NCBI GenBank assembly: GCA_050084985.1
Contig: JBITNC010000002.1
Location: 35,774,001-35,838,000, forward strand
Direction of reading: 5' to 3'
Origin: Nageia nagi
Lineage: Eukaryota; Pinophyta
DNA: 64,000 nt
Shown here piece by piece: positions 21,117-33,000 of the stretch (its first letter is position 1; each line of letters starts with the position of its first letter). Both the position numbers and the translations under genes were made by a program. The notes beneath the pieces are model-generated. The model did not search any database. It was not told where the DNA came from and worked only from the letters and a program-made list of their open reading frames with translations.

Positions 21117-22459
21117 GTGAGACCTTACCCATGGGCATGGTTCCTATCATACAGGACATGGTGACACATAGATAACAGTATGCATGGTGCCCCATGATAC
21201 TAGCACAACTCTATCACGACCTCCATGGCTTCATAGAGGTGGAGAGAGGGGGGAGACAGGTAGCACACTCTATGATACTATAGGTGTGGGCATACAACCA
21301 CATTATCATTTCTAGACTGATGACATTGCCCCTAGACCTAGACTAGCCAGATGATGTACCCACCTGGCAATGGTGGGTGATGATAGAGGGACCAAGCTTC
21401 CCTAATGTGGACCTAGAGGGATGGCAGGTATGATTTGAGCTACTATGAGAGGCACAGATATACTGGCATCCTTATCAAAATGGACCAGAGTGGGTGGAGG
21501 ACATACAAGAGATGGCATGGGTGAGACACCCTACATACATATAGGCACATAGGGCATTGGTGGAGCTGTACAAGCTAGAGCAGGTACTCCATCAGTTTGA
21601 CCTCTAGTAGGGTATACCAGATGACTATAGGATAGTGGTGTGCTACTATCACAGTAGGCACCTCCTAGAGGACTATGAGCCAGTACCTGACTGGGACTCA
21701 GATTGGGAGTCCCCTAGCGAGGACTCTGATTATGGGGTTGATGATAACATGGATGGACCTAACCATACGGAGGACTACCTAGACTGGTGGAGGGAACTTC
21801 ATCCTCACCACATAGGTATCCATGATGCTGACTCAGGTGATGATGCAGGAGAGGATGAGGACACAGGGAATATATAGACCAGATGGGATGCTCCCTACAT
21901 GGTGGTAGGGTGGGGAGGAGAGAGTAGCCTGACATATGCCCATGATGCATCTCAAGATGCAAGTCATGATGATAATGAGGAGATAGATCTAGACTAGGAT
22001 GAGTATGAACCTAAGGATGAGGTGGATACAGATGTGAAGGAGGAAGATGATGATGAGGATGATGGCGGTAGCTTATTTTCTCTTTTGCTTTTTTTGATTT
22101 TTTACTTTCATGATATGCAATATACTAACATGATATGTCTATGCTATGTCATAGATGACCAAGACCCTGAGGTCAAGATGGCTAGGCTACATAGTCAAAT
22201 CAGTTAGGAGGATGCAGAGATCAGAGAGCTACAGGGTCATCTATGATTTAGAGGAGGGGACTATACTAGCATCTATCAGGACCTACAAATAGCCAATAAA
22301 GAGATCAAAGCCCTCTACGAGTAGCTTCACTAGGCAAAGAGACAGATTGGCAAGGAGAAGGCATGCATAGAGAAGTACAAGGCATGATGCAGGGGTGGCT
22401 CATCTAGCAAGGCTACTAGCTCTAGTGTAGGGGGAGGGGGCTCTAGTATGAGATTCTAG
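21117..22459 (+). pseudogene. Antisense PMD gene of element A, 3' part
   Basis: The reading continues from 11,843 once element E and one GTGAG copy are removed: ETLPMGMVPIIQDMV, YAWCPMILAQLYHDLHGFIE, TWQWWVMIEGPSFPNVDLEG, then HQFDL. The Trp-rich and IEGP motifs fit the second half of a PMD domain. From 21,635 the frame is acidic (DWDSDWESPSEDSDYG, DADSGDDAGEDEDTG). A T-rich 87-bp segment with GTAGCT at 22,068 and TCATAG ending at 22,154 looks like a second intron; it is a multiple of three, so reading through it is also possible. A coiled-coil-like tail follows (DLQIANKEIKALYE, KRQIGKEKACIEKYKA), ending in a Gly/Ser-rich end near 22,459. About a dozen stops are present but no clear frameshift. 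Confidence 0.75.
22068..22154 (+). other. Candidate intron 2 of the antisense PMD gene of element A
   Basis: The segment begins GTAGCTTATTTTC, is T-rich, and ends TGTCATAG. Removing it joins the acidic tail to DDQDPEVKM in frame. Confidence 0.45.
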
Positions 22460-23021
22460 GTCATTCTATGTGATCTCATCCAGTTGCATTAAGACTTCCT
22501 GTAAATAGAAACATTTTGATTTTTCATGATATATATATAAAATACCGATTTTGTTACCTAATTGCTCTTGTATGTGTGCTTGTGATGGATGAAACTAATG
22601 TTTTGTGATTCCTAAAAATGAATGCCAATGACACAACCTGCAATTCTGACTTCTCACGCTGCGGGGGGAATTGGAACCTTTGACTTCCTCCTATTTTCTA
22701 CTAAAAGAGGACTATCATCGATCCTATTAGCACAAAATATAATGTCAATGATCCTGTTATGACATCATGAAGCCCCCAATCTCTTCACCATGACATCCGT
22801 TAGTGACCTAGACTAACTGTTAGCTTCTCTCTCTCTCTTTTTTTTTGTGTTAGTTTAGTCATATCAATCTACCAAATGATACCCCTAGAGAGCCTAGAGC
22901 TCCCACTGGTGCTAGCCTCATTCTATCATCCCTTTAACTATCTTTATAAGATCTTGATTCCCTTTGTCATGTGTCCCTAGGCAAATAGTATTCTGGTACC
23001 ATGCTGTGGCATTGGGTTCTT
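22460..23021. other. Spacer between the convergent antisense PMD gene and gag of element A
   Basis: I find no coding motif on either strand. This is where protease, RT and integrase would lie in an autonomous element, and they are absent. A T-rich tract (22,830-22,850) and an (AT)n patch near 22,530 are the only features. Confidence 0.6.
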
Positions 23022-25025
23022 TTATATCCCCAATTTTTTGTTATTTGTGTGCACTGGAGCCTTTCTTTTTTCTTCTAGTTTGTTGAATGAGATAGCCTTC
23101 TTATCTACTAAATCCTGAATAATATCTTTGAATTTTTGACATTCACATGTTTTATGGCCATGACCCCTGTGATATCTGCAAAATCCTCCTATAGTTCTTG
23201 TGTTTCTTTGATTCACCTGTGGTAATTGGATCAAACCTCTTTGCACCAATGACTGTAATAACTCATCATGATCTTTGGTAACTTTGGTATATGCTCTAGG
23301 GGTCCTCTGTTTGGTGGGTCCTTGCAACTCTTTGGTTGCTACAACTATAGCTATCACTTTGGTTGGTATTGGTTTTTCATCTTTCTTATGCCCCCATAAA
23401 CCAATTTTCATCAAGTGTCTCTCTTTTTGGATCATGGATAGGATCATTTCTGCAAGGGGTTGTTCTAGATAATTGAAAAATTCGAGCATCACCTCATCCC
23501 TTAGTGACTTTATCAACATCTAGTTCAACTCCTTTTCACTTAACTCTATGTATGTCACCACTTTCTTCCAAGCTGCCACAAACTCTTCAAATGATTGGTT
23601 CTTCCCTTGTCTCATTCTAGCCAAATCCATGATGGTAGGTTTTTTCTTTATACTATGCTAATACCGATCTAAGAACTCCTATTTTAATTATCCATAGCTG
23701 GTGATACTTTGGTCCTTTAGGTCATAAAACCATTCTAAAGCTTCTTCTCCTAGACTGAACTAAAATAACCTAGGCAACATATCTGCATCATGAAGGTGAC
23801 TACAAGCTGCCTCCTCAAAAATCATGATGTGCATCCTTGGATCACTTATACCATCATACTTGCTAAATTTGATGTCTTCACCTTCCCATGTTCTTCTTTT
23901 GATTCTTGTGCAAAGAGGATGATTTTCTATTAAATATTTATTTGCTTTTTTGTCATGTAATAATGTTAACTTTTTGAGCTGCTTAGCCATTGCTTGAAGC
24001 TGTGCCATTCTTTATTCTGTTATCTCTCTTTGCCTCTATTTACATGTGTCATCCTAATTTGAATTCTCTTCTGGAGTTTTACACCCTTCTGTATCTTCTT
24101 ATTTCTCATGGTCTGATGGTCCTAGGGTGAATCTTAAATTCTATTCCCTCCATTCCTGTACTAGTTGTATCTCTAATTCTCTTATGATGATCTCTTTTAT
24201 GCATGATTGTGATTTCTGATAAGATCCCATGCTGATAACCCTTCTTTCTTCTTCTTCTTTAATCTCTTTTTCTCGATCTGACCAATAGGGGTAAGCATCA
24301 ACCAGTCTCTATGCTATAGGGTCCATTTCAAGCTCTGTCTCTAACTCATCATCTTATTCTTCATTAAAATGTACCACTTCCTCTTCATCTGAATACTTAT
24401 TGTTCACTTCTTCCTGTATTATTATCTCATGATTTCTAAAATATTCAACAAGGGTTAGAGATGACATAGATCCACAAATATTTGATTTGATATCCTTAGG
24501 AGTGGAAATTCATTAGTTAAAGCATGGCACATAAAATTTCTCATGATCTTCTATAATAGTCAAAGTTGATTTGATGAAAGATGCTCTAATGATTGATGTG
24601 AGATTATTTGTAGTTTTGAATTTCTATAGGTAGTGGAAAGAGTATGTTGTGCTAGTGTCTGTAGCAAATTTGTAGTACATCCCAAAATCTTTCATAAACT
24701 ATTGCACTAACCTAAGTTTTTCTTCAGTAAGGTTCTAGCTATTGAATCTGTTGGGTCAGTACATGGTTATTGACAAATCCTTTTCAAACATTTGGTTGAT
24801 ATTTTCTAGGGTTTCACCATCAGAACTATCATTGTCTTCAAAATCACCATGATAGGATTCCTCATTCGAAAGTTTATCTTTGATAATCAAAGGAGCACTC
24901 TCTTTGTTTAGTCTAGCACTTTTCCTAGTTGGCACTGTTCCTTTCCATGTTTTTCTTTTCCTCTTAGGTGAAGAATAATCTAAAAATTCATCTATATCTT
25001 TGTTCATTTTCGAATTAGCAAGCAT
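23022..25025 (-). pseudogene. Element A gag (Tat-like), one frame of about 668 codons
   Basis: A single minus-strand frame runs from ATG 25,025 (MLANSKMNKD) to the stop at 23,022, with an in-frame TGA just upstream of the ATG. The N-terminal part holds a basic patch SPKRKRKTWKG that could be a nuclear signal, followed by an acidic region. The middle reads LQAMAKQLKKLTLLHDKKAN. The capsid-like gag part has DIKFSKYDGISDPRMHIMIF, EEALEWFYDLKDQSI and MRQGKNQSFEEFVAAWKKVV. The C-terminal zinc-finger-like motif is FCRYHRGHGHKTCECQKFKD (near 23,105-23,165), typical of Tat gag. Roughly twenty stops interrupt the frame but I see no indel. No protease follows. Confidence 0.85.
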
Positions 25026-25026
25026 G

Positions 25027-25045
25027 TTTCATATCAGGTTCACCA
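25027..25045 (-). other. Primer binding site of element A
   Basis: The minus strand after the 5' LTR reads TTTGGTGAACCTGATATG, so TGG stands 2 bases from the LTR end as expected for a tRNA 3' CCA. I did not assign the tRNA. The gag ATG follows only about 22 bases from the LTR, so there is practically no leader. Confidence 0.6.
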
Positions 25046-25047
25046 AA

Positions 25048-25971
25048 TGTTTACAAATAAAATTGAGCATGTAAATAAATAAGCAGGTAAATATCTACAA
25101 ACCCAATATATTTTTATTCAAGCTACGGATAGCAATTTATACAAAATAATGATAGAGATAATCAACTGTAGAAATAGAACAAGTATTTTAACAAATGATA
25201 AACTCAAAATTATTTGCAAAACTCAGACTATATAATATATCAGATATATGTATACGTAGTCAGGCATAAGATGACACCACCTATCAAGATAGAAGTTATA
25301 TACCCACCTCATGGAGCATGCTTGAAATGAAGCTATTGATGAAGTCCTGGGATCCAACGTTGTCCACACCTGAAATCATGAAGCTAAAAAGTCATAGATG
25401 AAGGCCGCAAGCAGTGTTCATTGCACTAGATACGAACACTAGTGGTCTATATTTGTCCATAGAGGAGCACCATTGGCCTTCGATAGGTTATGATCCATCT
25501 CCAATGAGTCTACACCTCCACTCAAATCTTGAGATAATTGTAGTATGACATTCAGATAAGTCTCTTAGTTCTTCAGAATGCTCGCAAGAAGGGGATACAC
25601 AAAATCTAGCTTGATAGGCAGTGTCAAGAGAAACCTTACAATATGATTACCATTATCAAGACCATATGCGGGATCCTATGTATCCTTGATGATGGACTTA
25701 CTATTAGATCCCTTATTTATATAGATAATAGATAATACAACCCATGGGTCAGCATGCATCTACATAAACAAGGCTAATTCACAACATTCAAGATAACCAC
25801 ACCAATAAACAAGATAATTCATGCAATATTCAAGATAATCATTATAAAATTCACATTCAAGACAAACATTGATATTATCACATTAATACATTCAAGACAT
25901 ATATTTAGACCAAGCATGTTTTCATTAATTTTATTGATTTAAAAACATAAATTCATTTTTATGTGTTAACA
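25048..25971 (-). repeat. Element A 5' LTR
   Basis: This 924-bp partner of 8,745-9,667 begins TGTTTACAAATA and ends TATGTGTTAACA. It is followed by TCCTC. A TATA box CTATATAAATA lies on the minus strand at 25,714-25,724. Confidence 0.93.
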
Positions 25972-25976
25972 TCCTC

Positions 25977-28300
25977 TATTAAATAATGTAATCCTCTTCT
26001 AATTCTACAAACCCTCCATCTATAGCATTGCTTCTTGAGGTACATGCTATACATTGTATAATGTTTTTGAAGTTGAATTAATCCATCAAACATTGAACAA
26101 AAATTAACCACAACCTTTTTTACCAGGTCCATATTCTTAAACTTATGATTTACAATCAAGATTTATTTAGTTAACTCCTCATTATTTGTGGTGAGGCATT
26201 GTATGAATTCCTTTTATTCATTGGTCATTTGAGTTAATGTTTGATTACTCTTTGTGAATGCATCATGTAAGGCTTGCAACTACTCTAATGAAGTATGTAA
26301 TTCAACTTTGCTCTATGAATAGTAGTAGCTATCTTAATTTTGGTCTCCTCTAGCCTTTTTTCTAATGACTTTGACTTCCCTTGTTCTCTTTTTAAGGCAT
26401 CACCTAACTCCTTCTTGATATCATCTTATTGTTATATAATTTCATGCAACTATTTCTCCATTTCCTTAGTCATATCTTTTTTCCTCTTCAAAATGTCATT
26501 TTTCTCTATAAATTTACTATACATTCTCACAATATTCTAGTGATATTCCCTAACATTTCTATTTTTCTTCTCTAACTTACCATTTGCCTTCTCAAGAACC
26601 TTGAATTTCAATAGTAGTACATGTGTTAGAGTTTCCTCATTCAAGGAAGGTTAAATAATTGCCTCAACCAAAATATCTAGTGAGGATGAAGTGGTTCCCT
26701 TATTGTGACCTTCCTACATTAGAGTATCCTCCTCCTCAACTTCCATGCCTTGAATGTCATTCTCAAGAGAATCATGGTATTGAGATTCATCATTAGGATC
26801 ATCCAATAAGGTATCTCCCTACTTTGAAATTTTTTAGGGCTAATAGGTCAATTAAGAGTCTCTTGAGGCTCTGAAATCTCCAAATTTGCAACTTGTTCCT
26901 CAATAGGACTCTTTTCATCTTCTATTTCAACACGAGGCTTATTTTTTGAAGTTTCTATTTCCTCAAAGGAAATTTTCTCTTTACCCCTCCTTCTCTAAAA
27001 CAAATATGGAACTTCATCATATTTCTCCTCATTTCTATCAAGGTCAATTTGTGTTCTATTACAACCTAAATCAATAACAATCTCTATTCCTTATGGGTTA
27101 CTCACATCTTGTTCTAATTCTTTGACATAATGGGTCAAAGGGATACTATTTTGAGGGGAGTTTAGAGTTTTTGATAAATCCCTAATATGAAATTTAGAGG
27201 TATTTATCTCAATCATGGTAGTACCTATAACTCTATCAATTTCTTCATATGGAAACACCCTTAGATTGTTAGCAAGGGAATTAGGGCTGACTATATCAGA
27301 ACTCACAAATTTGCAAGTACATGTAGGGTTTACCCTAAATTGAGATCCAAAATTTTTAGAGTGGACATCTTCATTTGTATGATTATAACTTTTAGATTAA
27401 GATCAAACACAAGGGATTCTTTGGGGATGTCAGATTCCTTTCCCATAAATGAATTCCAAAGAATGTATCCATTTTATTTATGAATGAAAAAACTTGTAGA
27501 AATTAGAGTAACTAACCCATGGTGTTTATCCAACTCAATTCTATTATTCTTACATTTTTAAAACTTAGATGCAGTCTATTGTAGACTTTGATATAGAAAT
27601 TTGGGGTTATTATAGACATAGAGAGATCTATACCTTAAAGTACTTAATAATTTGATATGTTATCCCAACAAGATGGTGAATTGGACCTTGTAAGTAATAT
27701 GTCACATAACCCATTGAGCTACTAAATCCTAGGGATGAGGTAAGGTTTTGTGCTAAATTCCCTTAATGTGGCCATTTTTCACATATATTTTGCATGTTTC
27801 TCTTTTCCTATATGAAACTTTTGTAGTAGAGCTTTATAATGGTGTCATTCCAAAAGATCCTCCCCATGCATTGGAAATCTAGATATATTGCTAATTACTT
27901 CTTCAATTATTGGAATAGTATGTCCCATAATAGTTACAGAGTCATATTTAAAAATTCTCCAAGAACTTAGAAACTAAATCCACATTGAAGCCCTAAAACT
28001 TTTGTAAGAAGGAAACCCACTAAGCTCTTTCAAAAATATCGACCACCTCACAATTTCTCTATAATTATTTAATACTCCAAAGTTCATCTCTTTTATTCAA
28101 GCCTACAATTATCGAATGCACTACAATGAAAATATAAACACCACCTCTATAAATGAAGACCAACTTGATAACTACACCCAACATAATTATTAGTGTAAGT
28201 GTTATGGCCAGGAGCATGCAGGTGTTGGAAGTTAAATTGGTGACCATAAACTTATCAAATTAGAGCTATGGAGTTGTAATCTATGTTTTCTTATTCACTA
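25977..28300 (-). pseudogene. Element F extra ORF after integrase, N-terminal and middle part
   Basis: Read on the minus strand from about 28,060, broken frames give WVSFLQKF, GFNVDLVSKFLENF, TIMGHTIPIIEEVISNISRF and PMHGEDLLE. Then come KFHIGKEKHAKYM, REFSTKPYLIPRI, ITPNFYIKVYNRLHLSFKN and VRIIELSWINTMG. After these, a Glu/Lys-rich region (EKISFEEIETSKNKPRVEIE near 26,890-26,970) and a long coiled-coil-like part (VLEKANGKLEKKNRNVREY near 26,560-26,620) lead to GLHYLIEE at 25,977. The frame then continues across element A to 8,330. I do not recognise the protein. It sits where Athila elements carry an additional ORF, in sense orientation, and is clearly degenerate. Confidence 0.55.
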
Positions 28301-29230
28301 TTAAATGTACTTCCATCCCACATCACCCTTCCATAGAAGATCGCACATATATTATCATCCCACATACCCCAAGATACATTAACATACCAATATATTTCAT
28401 TTATTATGTACAAAATAGGAATCAAGTATACTTACTACTATTAATTAGTAATCAATATTGTTAGGTGCAATAGTGTTAGGTGCAATCAATTAATGATGTG
28501 GTAGCTATTCTCTTACTAACTTGATTCTAGTGTCATGATCATGAGAAAAATATGAATATCACATGTGAAGAGATAGCATCGTAATCAATGCATCTTCTTA
28601 AGTCAAGTGGCCCATAACATCTATGCGGGAATCATGTGGTCTTGGTACTTTGAAAAGGTAAATTTTAGTGTATCATTAGATGATGGTATCTAGAATAATG
28701 TGCCTAGAAGATATCACTACTAAATTCCACATTGCAGATGAGGTACCAAACACAAAAATCTAGAGTTGAAATGAAGATAAAATTCTAGAGCTTATAGAAT
28801 ATAAGACTTTGGAGATAAGTAACACATAAGAATGAGGAGCTAATGGAATATAAGACTCTAGAGCTAACATAATACATAATTCTAGAGCTAGTAGAACTTA
28901 ATACTTTGGAGCTAGGTAAATTATGAGACTCTGGATCTTTGTAAGGAGAATACAAATTTTGTATGAGTTGTAAAGTGGGAAAATGTGAGGATAGACTAAA
29001 ATAAAATGACTAAAGTTCATAACTTAAAATATAAGTACCTACATTGTATGAATCAACCATGTCTTTATAGATTTTCATGGCCAACCAAATTTATTATTAT
29101 TATTTATATGAATCATGATTGTCAATAGGGATGGTTTTCACCTAGATGAATGCTAGTGACCTAGATTTCACTCATCTAATTACCATCATCACCAGCTTCA
29201 CCCATGGTGCATGTCAATTTTATTACCAAA
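28301..29230. other. Non-coding spacer of element F downstream of integrase
   Basis: It holds a degenerate repeat at about 28,775-28,945, in which TAGAATATAAGACTTTGGAG and CTAGAGCTA recur four or five times. A TATTATTATTATTTATATG patch lies near 29,090. I see no gene. Confidence 0.45.
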
Positions 29231-29239
29231 ATCAACTTA

Positions 29240-30480
29240 TTATTCCTTTTTGGATGTTGATCATATTTTTTTAATAGAGGAAGATGATTCTCCCTCAAAA
29301 AAATAAAGGTTTGCTTCTTTAAGTTATTTGATAAATTCTTCTTTGCTCAAAGGTGGGGTATAGTGTTTGAATCGATGTCCATTGACCAATAAGCTTCTTC
29401 TAGATCCATAAATTGGTTGTAAGAATACATTCCCATTATCAAAAATCTACAAGATTTTAAAGGCCCTTGCTAACATGTTTGCAATTTTCCCATGAAATCT
29501 TGATATAAAGTATCAAAAAGCAAAGCCCAAGTCCCATGATGGAACTAAATGTGTTTCATACTTTTATCATGCTAGAGCTTCCTCTATGATTTAATAATTA
29601 TAATTTGATGTAGTTCTTCTAACCCAAGTTCATTCAACTCATTCAACTACAACACTTATTTTTTTGAACCTCAATAAGTTGTATTCCTACCCCAAGAAAG
29701 TTCTTAAGGTTTGAACTTTGAATTCAATGGGGAAGAATTATTTATTATCGTAGACCAATTCATAGGGAGTGAAGCTAGTGGTCCTTTTCAAGATTGTATC
29801 ATATTCCCATAAGGCTTTAGGTATTTTAGCTAATAATCCCTTGGGTGAGAAGCAATGGTTTTGGTAAAGATGTTCTTTAACTCCTTGTTGGTGACCTTTA
29901 CTTGGCCATTGGTATGAGGATGGTAGGGTGAATCCATTTGATGATGGATCTAATAATGATTCACAAATTTCCTCATCATGTTGTACATAACTTGAGTTCC
30001 TTGATCAAAAACCAAGAATTTAGGGGCTATGAAATGTTGAATAATATTTTTGTACATGAATTCAGCTACCTTCTCTTATTTAGCCTACATAAGTGCACAC
30101 TCTTACACCTATTTGATAGTGTAATTAGTACAAACTAATATATGCTTATTACCTTATGAAGGAGGATTTATTGGTCCAACAAAATCCATGCCCCAACATT
30201 AAAAAGGCTTTAGCTTCATTTGGGGATGCAAGGTCATTTACATGGTGGGTGTTGGTCCTTCCATCCTCTGACATTGGTCACATTGCTACATATATACTTT
30301 TATATCCTTATGCATGTATGACCAATAATATCCGACTCCAAGGAATTTGTGGATTTTTCTCTTCTCATAGTAGTTCCCTATAGTTGGATCATCATGGCAA
30401 GATCTTATTACATTAATCACTTCATCATGGTATAAAAATATTTGTAAAATATGATCAAGATAATATTTGAATAGAAAACT
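29240..30480 (-). pseudogene. Element F integrase remnant
   Basis: The minus strand gives the region before and through the integrase zinc finger (HDDPTIGNYYEKRKIHKFL and GYYWSYMHKDIKVYVAM near 30,300-30,400). It then gives a decayed core (LDPSSNGFTLPSSYQWPSKG near 29,890-29,950, where the functional family reads an Asn-Gly-Gln proline-rich stretch) and the conserved downstream part KIPKALWEYDTILKRTTSFT followed by PYELVYDNK (near 29,745-29,830). Frameshifts and stops are frequent and the catalytic residues cannot be traced with confidence. Its position after RT and RNase H is that of a Ty3/gypsy integrase. Confidence 0.75.
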
Positions 30481-31900
30481 ATCGATCCATTTAAATGTTG
30501 CGCTTTGTTTTATCAGGTGGTTCCTCTATTTTGGAGAGAGATAAGAAGGTATTTTCCCTAAAACTAAGTAATTAGTCACATATACAAACTAGAGATAATG
30601 GGAATAAATCAAAAATAAATTTTCATCAAGAAAAGAATCTTCTACAAGCACATCACTACCTGCTACATTCAGTCAAGATAAGAAATATGCCACCACATTA
30701 TATTTACCTAGTTTATTTATTATAGCCACATTAAATTCTTGGAGAAATAATAATCATCTAATGATCCTATCATTGAACACTATATTATTAATTAAGTACT
30801 TGATAAATGCATGATCAATATGCATAAAATCCTAATACCCAATGATATAGTGATAAAATTTATTAATGGCATATATCACTACTAAAAATTTCTTCTCTAT
30901 TTTGGTGTAATTTATCTCAGCTCTAATCAAAATTCTTACTTATGTAGTAGATACCATAATGAATTTTATTCTCATCTTATTTTTGAAGCATATCTCCAAT
31001 GGCATTATTAGAAGCATCAATATGGATATGGAATGGCTACTTCCAATCAAATCCTCTCAAGATCAGTGTGGTCATCAATTTCCATTTTTGGCCTAAAAGG
31101 CTACTTCACAATCATATGTCCATTCAAACTCAGTATCTTTATGAAGTAATGAAAATAGAGGAGCTTTAATTTTACTAAAATTCTAGATGAACCTATGGTA
31201 ATATCCATCATGAGAAAAAAAACTTTTTACAAGAGTTTGATTTTCTATGGTAGGTAGATGTTTGATTACTTCAATCTTCTTTGGATCTACCTTGATTTCT
31301 TAAGCTAAAATGTAATGACCCAAAACAAATCCTTCTTGAACTAATATAAAATATTTTTCATAACTAAGAGAAAGATTATGAGTCTCACACTTGATCAGTA
31401 ATCTCTCCAAGTTGTTTACAACTTCTTCAAAGTTGTCCCTATAGAATGTAAAATCACCCATATATACTTCTACATAGTCATTAGTCAAGTCAACAAAAAT
31501 GACCAATAGAACTCTTTGGAATATTGCTAGTGCATTGCATAGGCCAAATGGATGAACCTTGTAGGTGAAGGTACCCCATGCATAAGTGAAGGTAGTCTTT
31601 TTCTAATCCTTTTTAGCAATTCAAATCTGATTGTAGCCACTAAATTCATCAAGTAATGAGAAGTATTTCTTTCTAGCGAGGTTGTCCAATACTTGGTCTA
31701 TGAATGGTTGAGGGAAGTGACCTTTGTGAGTAGCCTTGTTTAGAGCTTAGTAATTCACATATAATCTACATTTCCCATTTTTATTTGGTACTATTACCAA
31801 AGAAGAAATCCATATGTTGTTGAGATTGGATAGATGAAGCTAACCCTTGATAATATCTCAATTTATTCTTTCACAATATCTTTGAGGGAAAGATTGATTC
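30481..31900 (-). pseudogene. Element F reverse transcriptase and RNase H remnant
   Basis: RT motifs on the minus strand are TFTYAWGTFTYKVHPFGLCN, ALAIFQRVLL, and VEVYMGDFTFYRDNFEEVVN at 31,440-31,500. In the last, the catalytic YMDD/FMDD box has become YMGD. Then follow CETHNLSLSYEKYFILVQEG and FVLGHYI, which is the Athila-type continuation. The RT-RNase H connection has ENQTLVKSFFSHDGYYHRFI and KDTEFEWTYDCEVAF. RNase H has RAEINYTKIEKKFLVVIYAI, FYHYIIGY and FMHIDHAFIKYLI. The decay is strong but the order is complete. The loss of the first catalytic Asp alone would inactivate it. Confidence 0.9.
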
Positions 31901-33000
31901 TCCTTAGAGGTTGATTAATGGATATTGAATTGTCAGTATAGATGTGATGGGTGAAAACATTTGTATGGATTCCCTTAATATCAAAATACTCCTAGGAAAA
32001 GGTCTTAGTATGTGGTTCTAGGACCTTGAAGGCCTTCTCCTCTTGTTTTGTTCTTAACCAACTATTGATATTAAGAGTTTTACTTGGTTGAATATCAATT
32101 ATATTGATCCCTTGATTAGATATATTACTCTAATATGGAAGTTGTACCAATTAGTTTAAAGAACATTGGTGTGGGAAACTTAAGTGAAATACCTTTATCC
32201 TCTCTAGAAATGCCTCTCCTTTTAGAATAATATGATTCAATGGGAATTTAAATAGTGATAGGAATTTATCTTGCCCCTTTATTGGAATATCAAATACCAT
32301 GTCTTATATATTTTTCACTACCAACTCCTTAGTATCTTCTTCTTCTTGAATTTTCCCTTGTTTAGTTGCTTATAACTTAGGAACTTCTTCAATTTCTTCC
32401 ACATGCTCTCTAATGGTAATAGTGGCTAGTGCTGCAAAAGTCTCTTGTTCCTCAAACTTTGGCTCATTAATCCAAATTTTTCTCTGATATTCTATTGAAG
32501 GTTCAACTAGGGGATAAAGGGATAATATTTTAGAATTTTAACTATTTGAAATAGTCATATCCCCTTACCTCCAATTGATGAATGTAGCAAAGGTTTCTAG
32601 CCAAGGTTAGCCTAGAATGACTAGATATCCACCATGATGTGCTTTAGTATTTATCATTAGGAAATCTACCAGATAACACTATGAATCAATAAATATTTGT
32701 ACATATTTTATAATTCCTTCTAAATTAGCTACAAATTAATCTACTATTTGTAGAATAGTTGAAGTAGAATGGATATTAGAGAGTGCTAATTTCTTTTTCA
32801 TGTCCATGGTCATTACATTAGTTACTTCCTCTAGGTCAACTAAAATATTCTATATCTTTGTGAGCCCAATGGAGATTATTATGAATATATTTCCTAGATC
32901 TCCATATTTAAGAATGGTTAATGTACTTGATAGTAACTTAGCTACCTTATAATCTACCTAGATGGTTTTGGGATGATGTTTCTTCTCTCTTCCTACCTTT
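31901..33000 (-). pseudogene. Element F aspartic protease and protease-RT linker remnant
   Basis: The minus strand has LSSTLTILKYGDLGNIFIII, then a degenerate active site VDLEEVTNVMTMDMKKKLAL near 32,790-32,850 (family form Asp-x-Gly-Ala-Ser). HHGGYLVILG and PWLETFATFINWR follow, the flap and C-terminal part of Athila-like proteases. A Glu/Lys-rich linker reads REHVEEIEEVPKL and GKIQEEEDTKELVVKNI, followed by NINSWLRTKQEEKAFKVLEP and NQPLRRINLSLKDIVKE, which lead into RT. It is broken by several stops. Confidence 0.8.

Larger units (their letters stand above)
8745..25971 (-). mobile_element. Element A: pol-less Tat-like LTR element with gag and antisense PMD gene
   Basis: The LTRs are at 8,745-9,667 and 25,048-25,971, with a perfect target-site duplication TCCTC (8,740-8,744 and 25,972-25,976). 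Without the nested copia element the length is about 7.9 kb. In element orientation the order is 5' LTR, primer site, a gag frame of about 668 codons (25,025-23,022), a 560-bp spacer, an antisense PMD gene, tandem repeats, purine tract and 3' LTR. No protease, RT, RNase H or integrase motif exists between gag and the antisense gene. It is therefore non-autonomous and would have needed enzymes from another element. It is inserted in the extra ORF of F and is itself host to copia element E. Confidence 0.85.

Noticed and set aside
21759-21962. Minus-strand open frame rich in His/Pro opposite the acidic PMD tail
   Set aside because: It is the mirror of the acidic coding strand and has no independent support.
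22022-22207. Membrane segment in the PMD gene of element A (hydrophobic Leu/Phe stretch)
   Set aside because: The stretch coincides with a T-rich segment having GT and AG ends and fits an intron better. PMD proteins do not usually have a membrane helix there.
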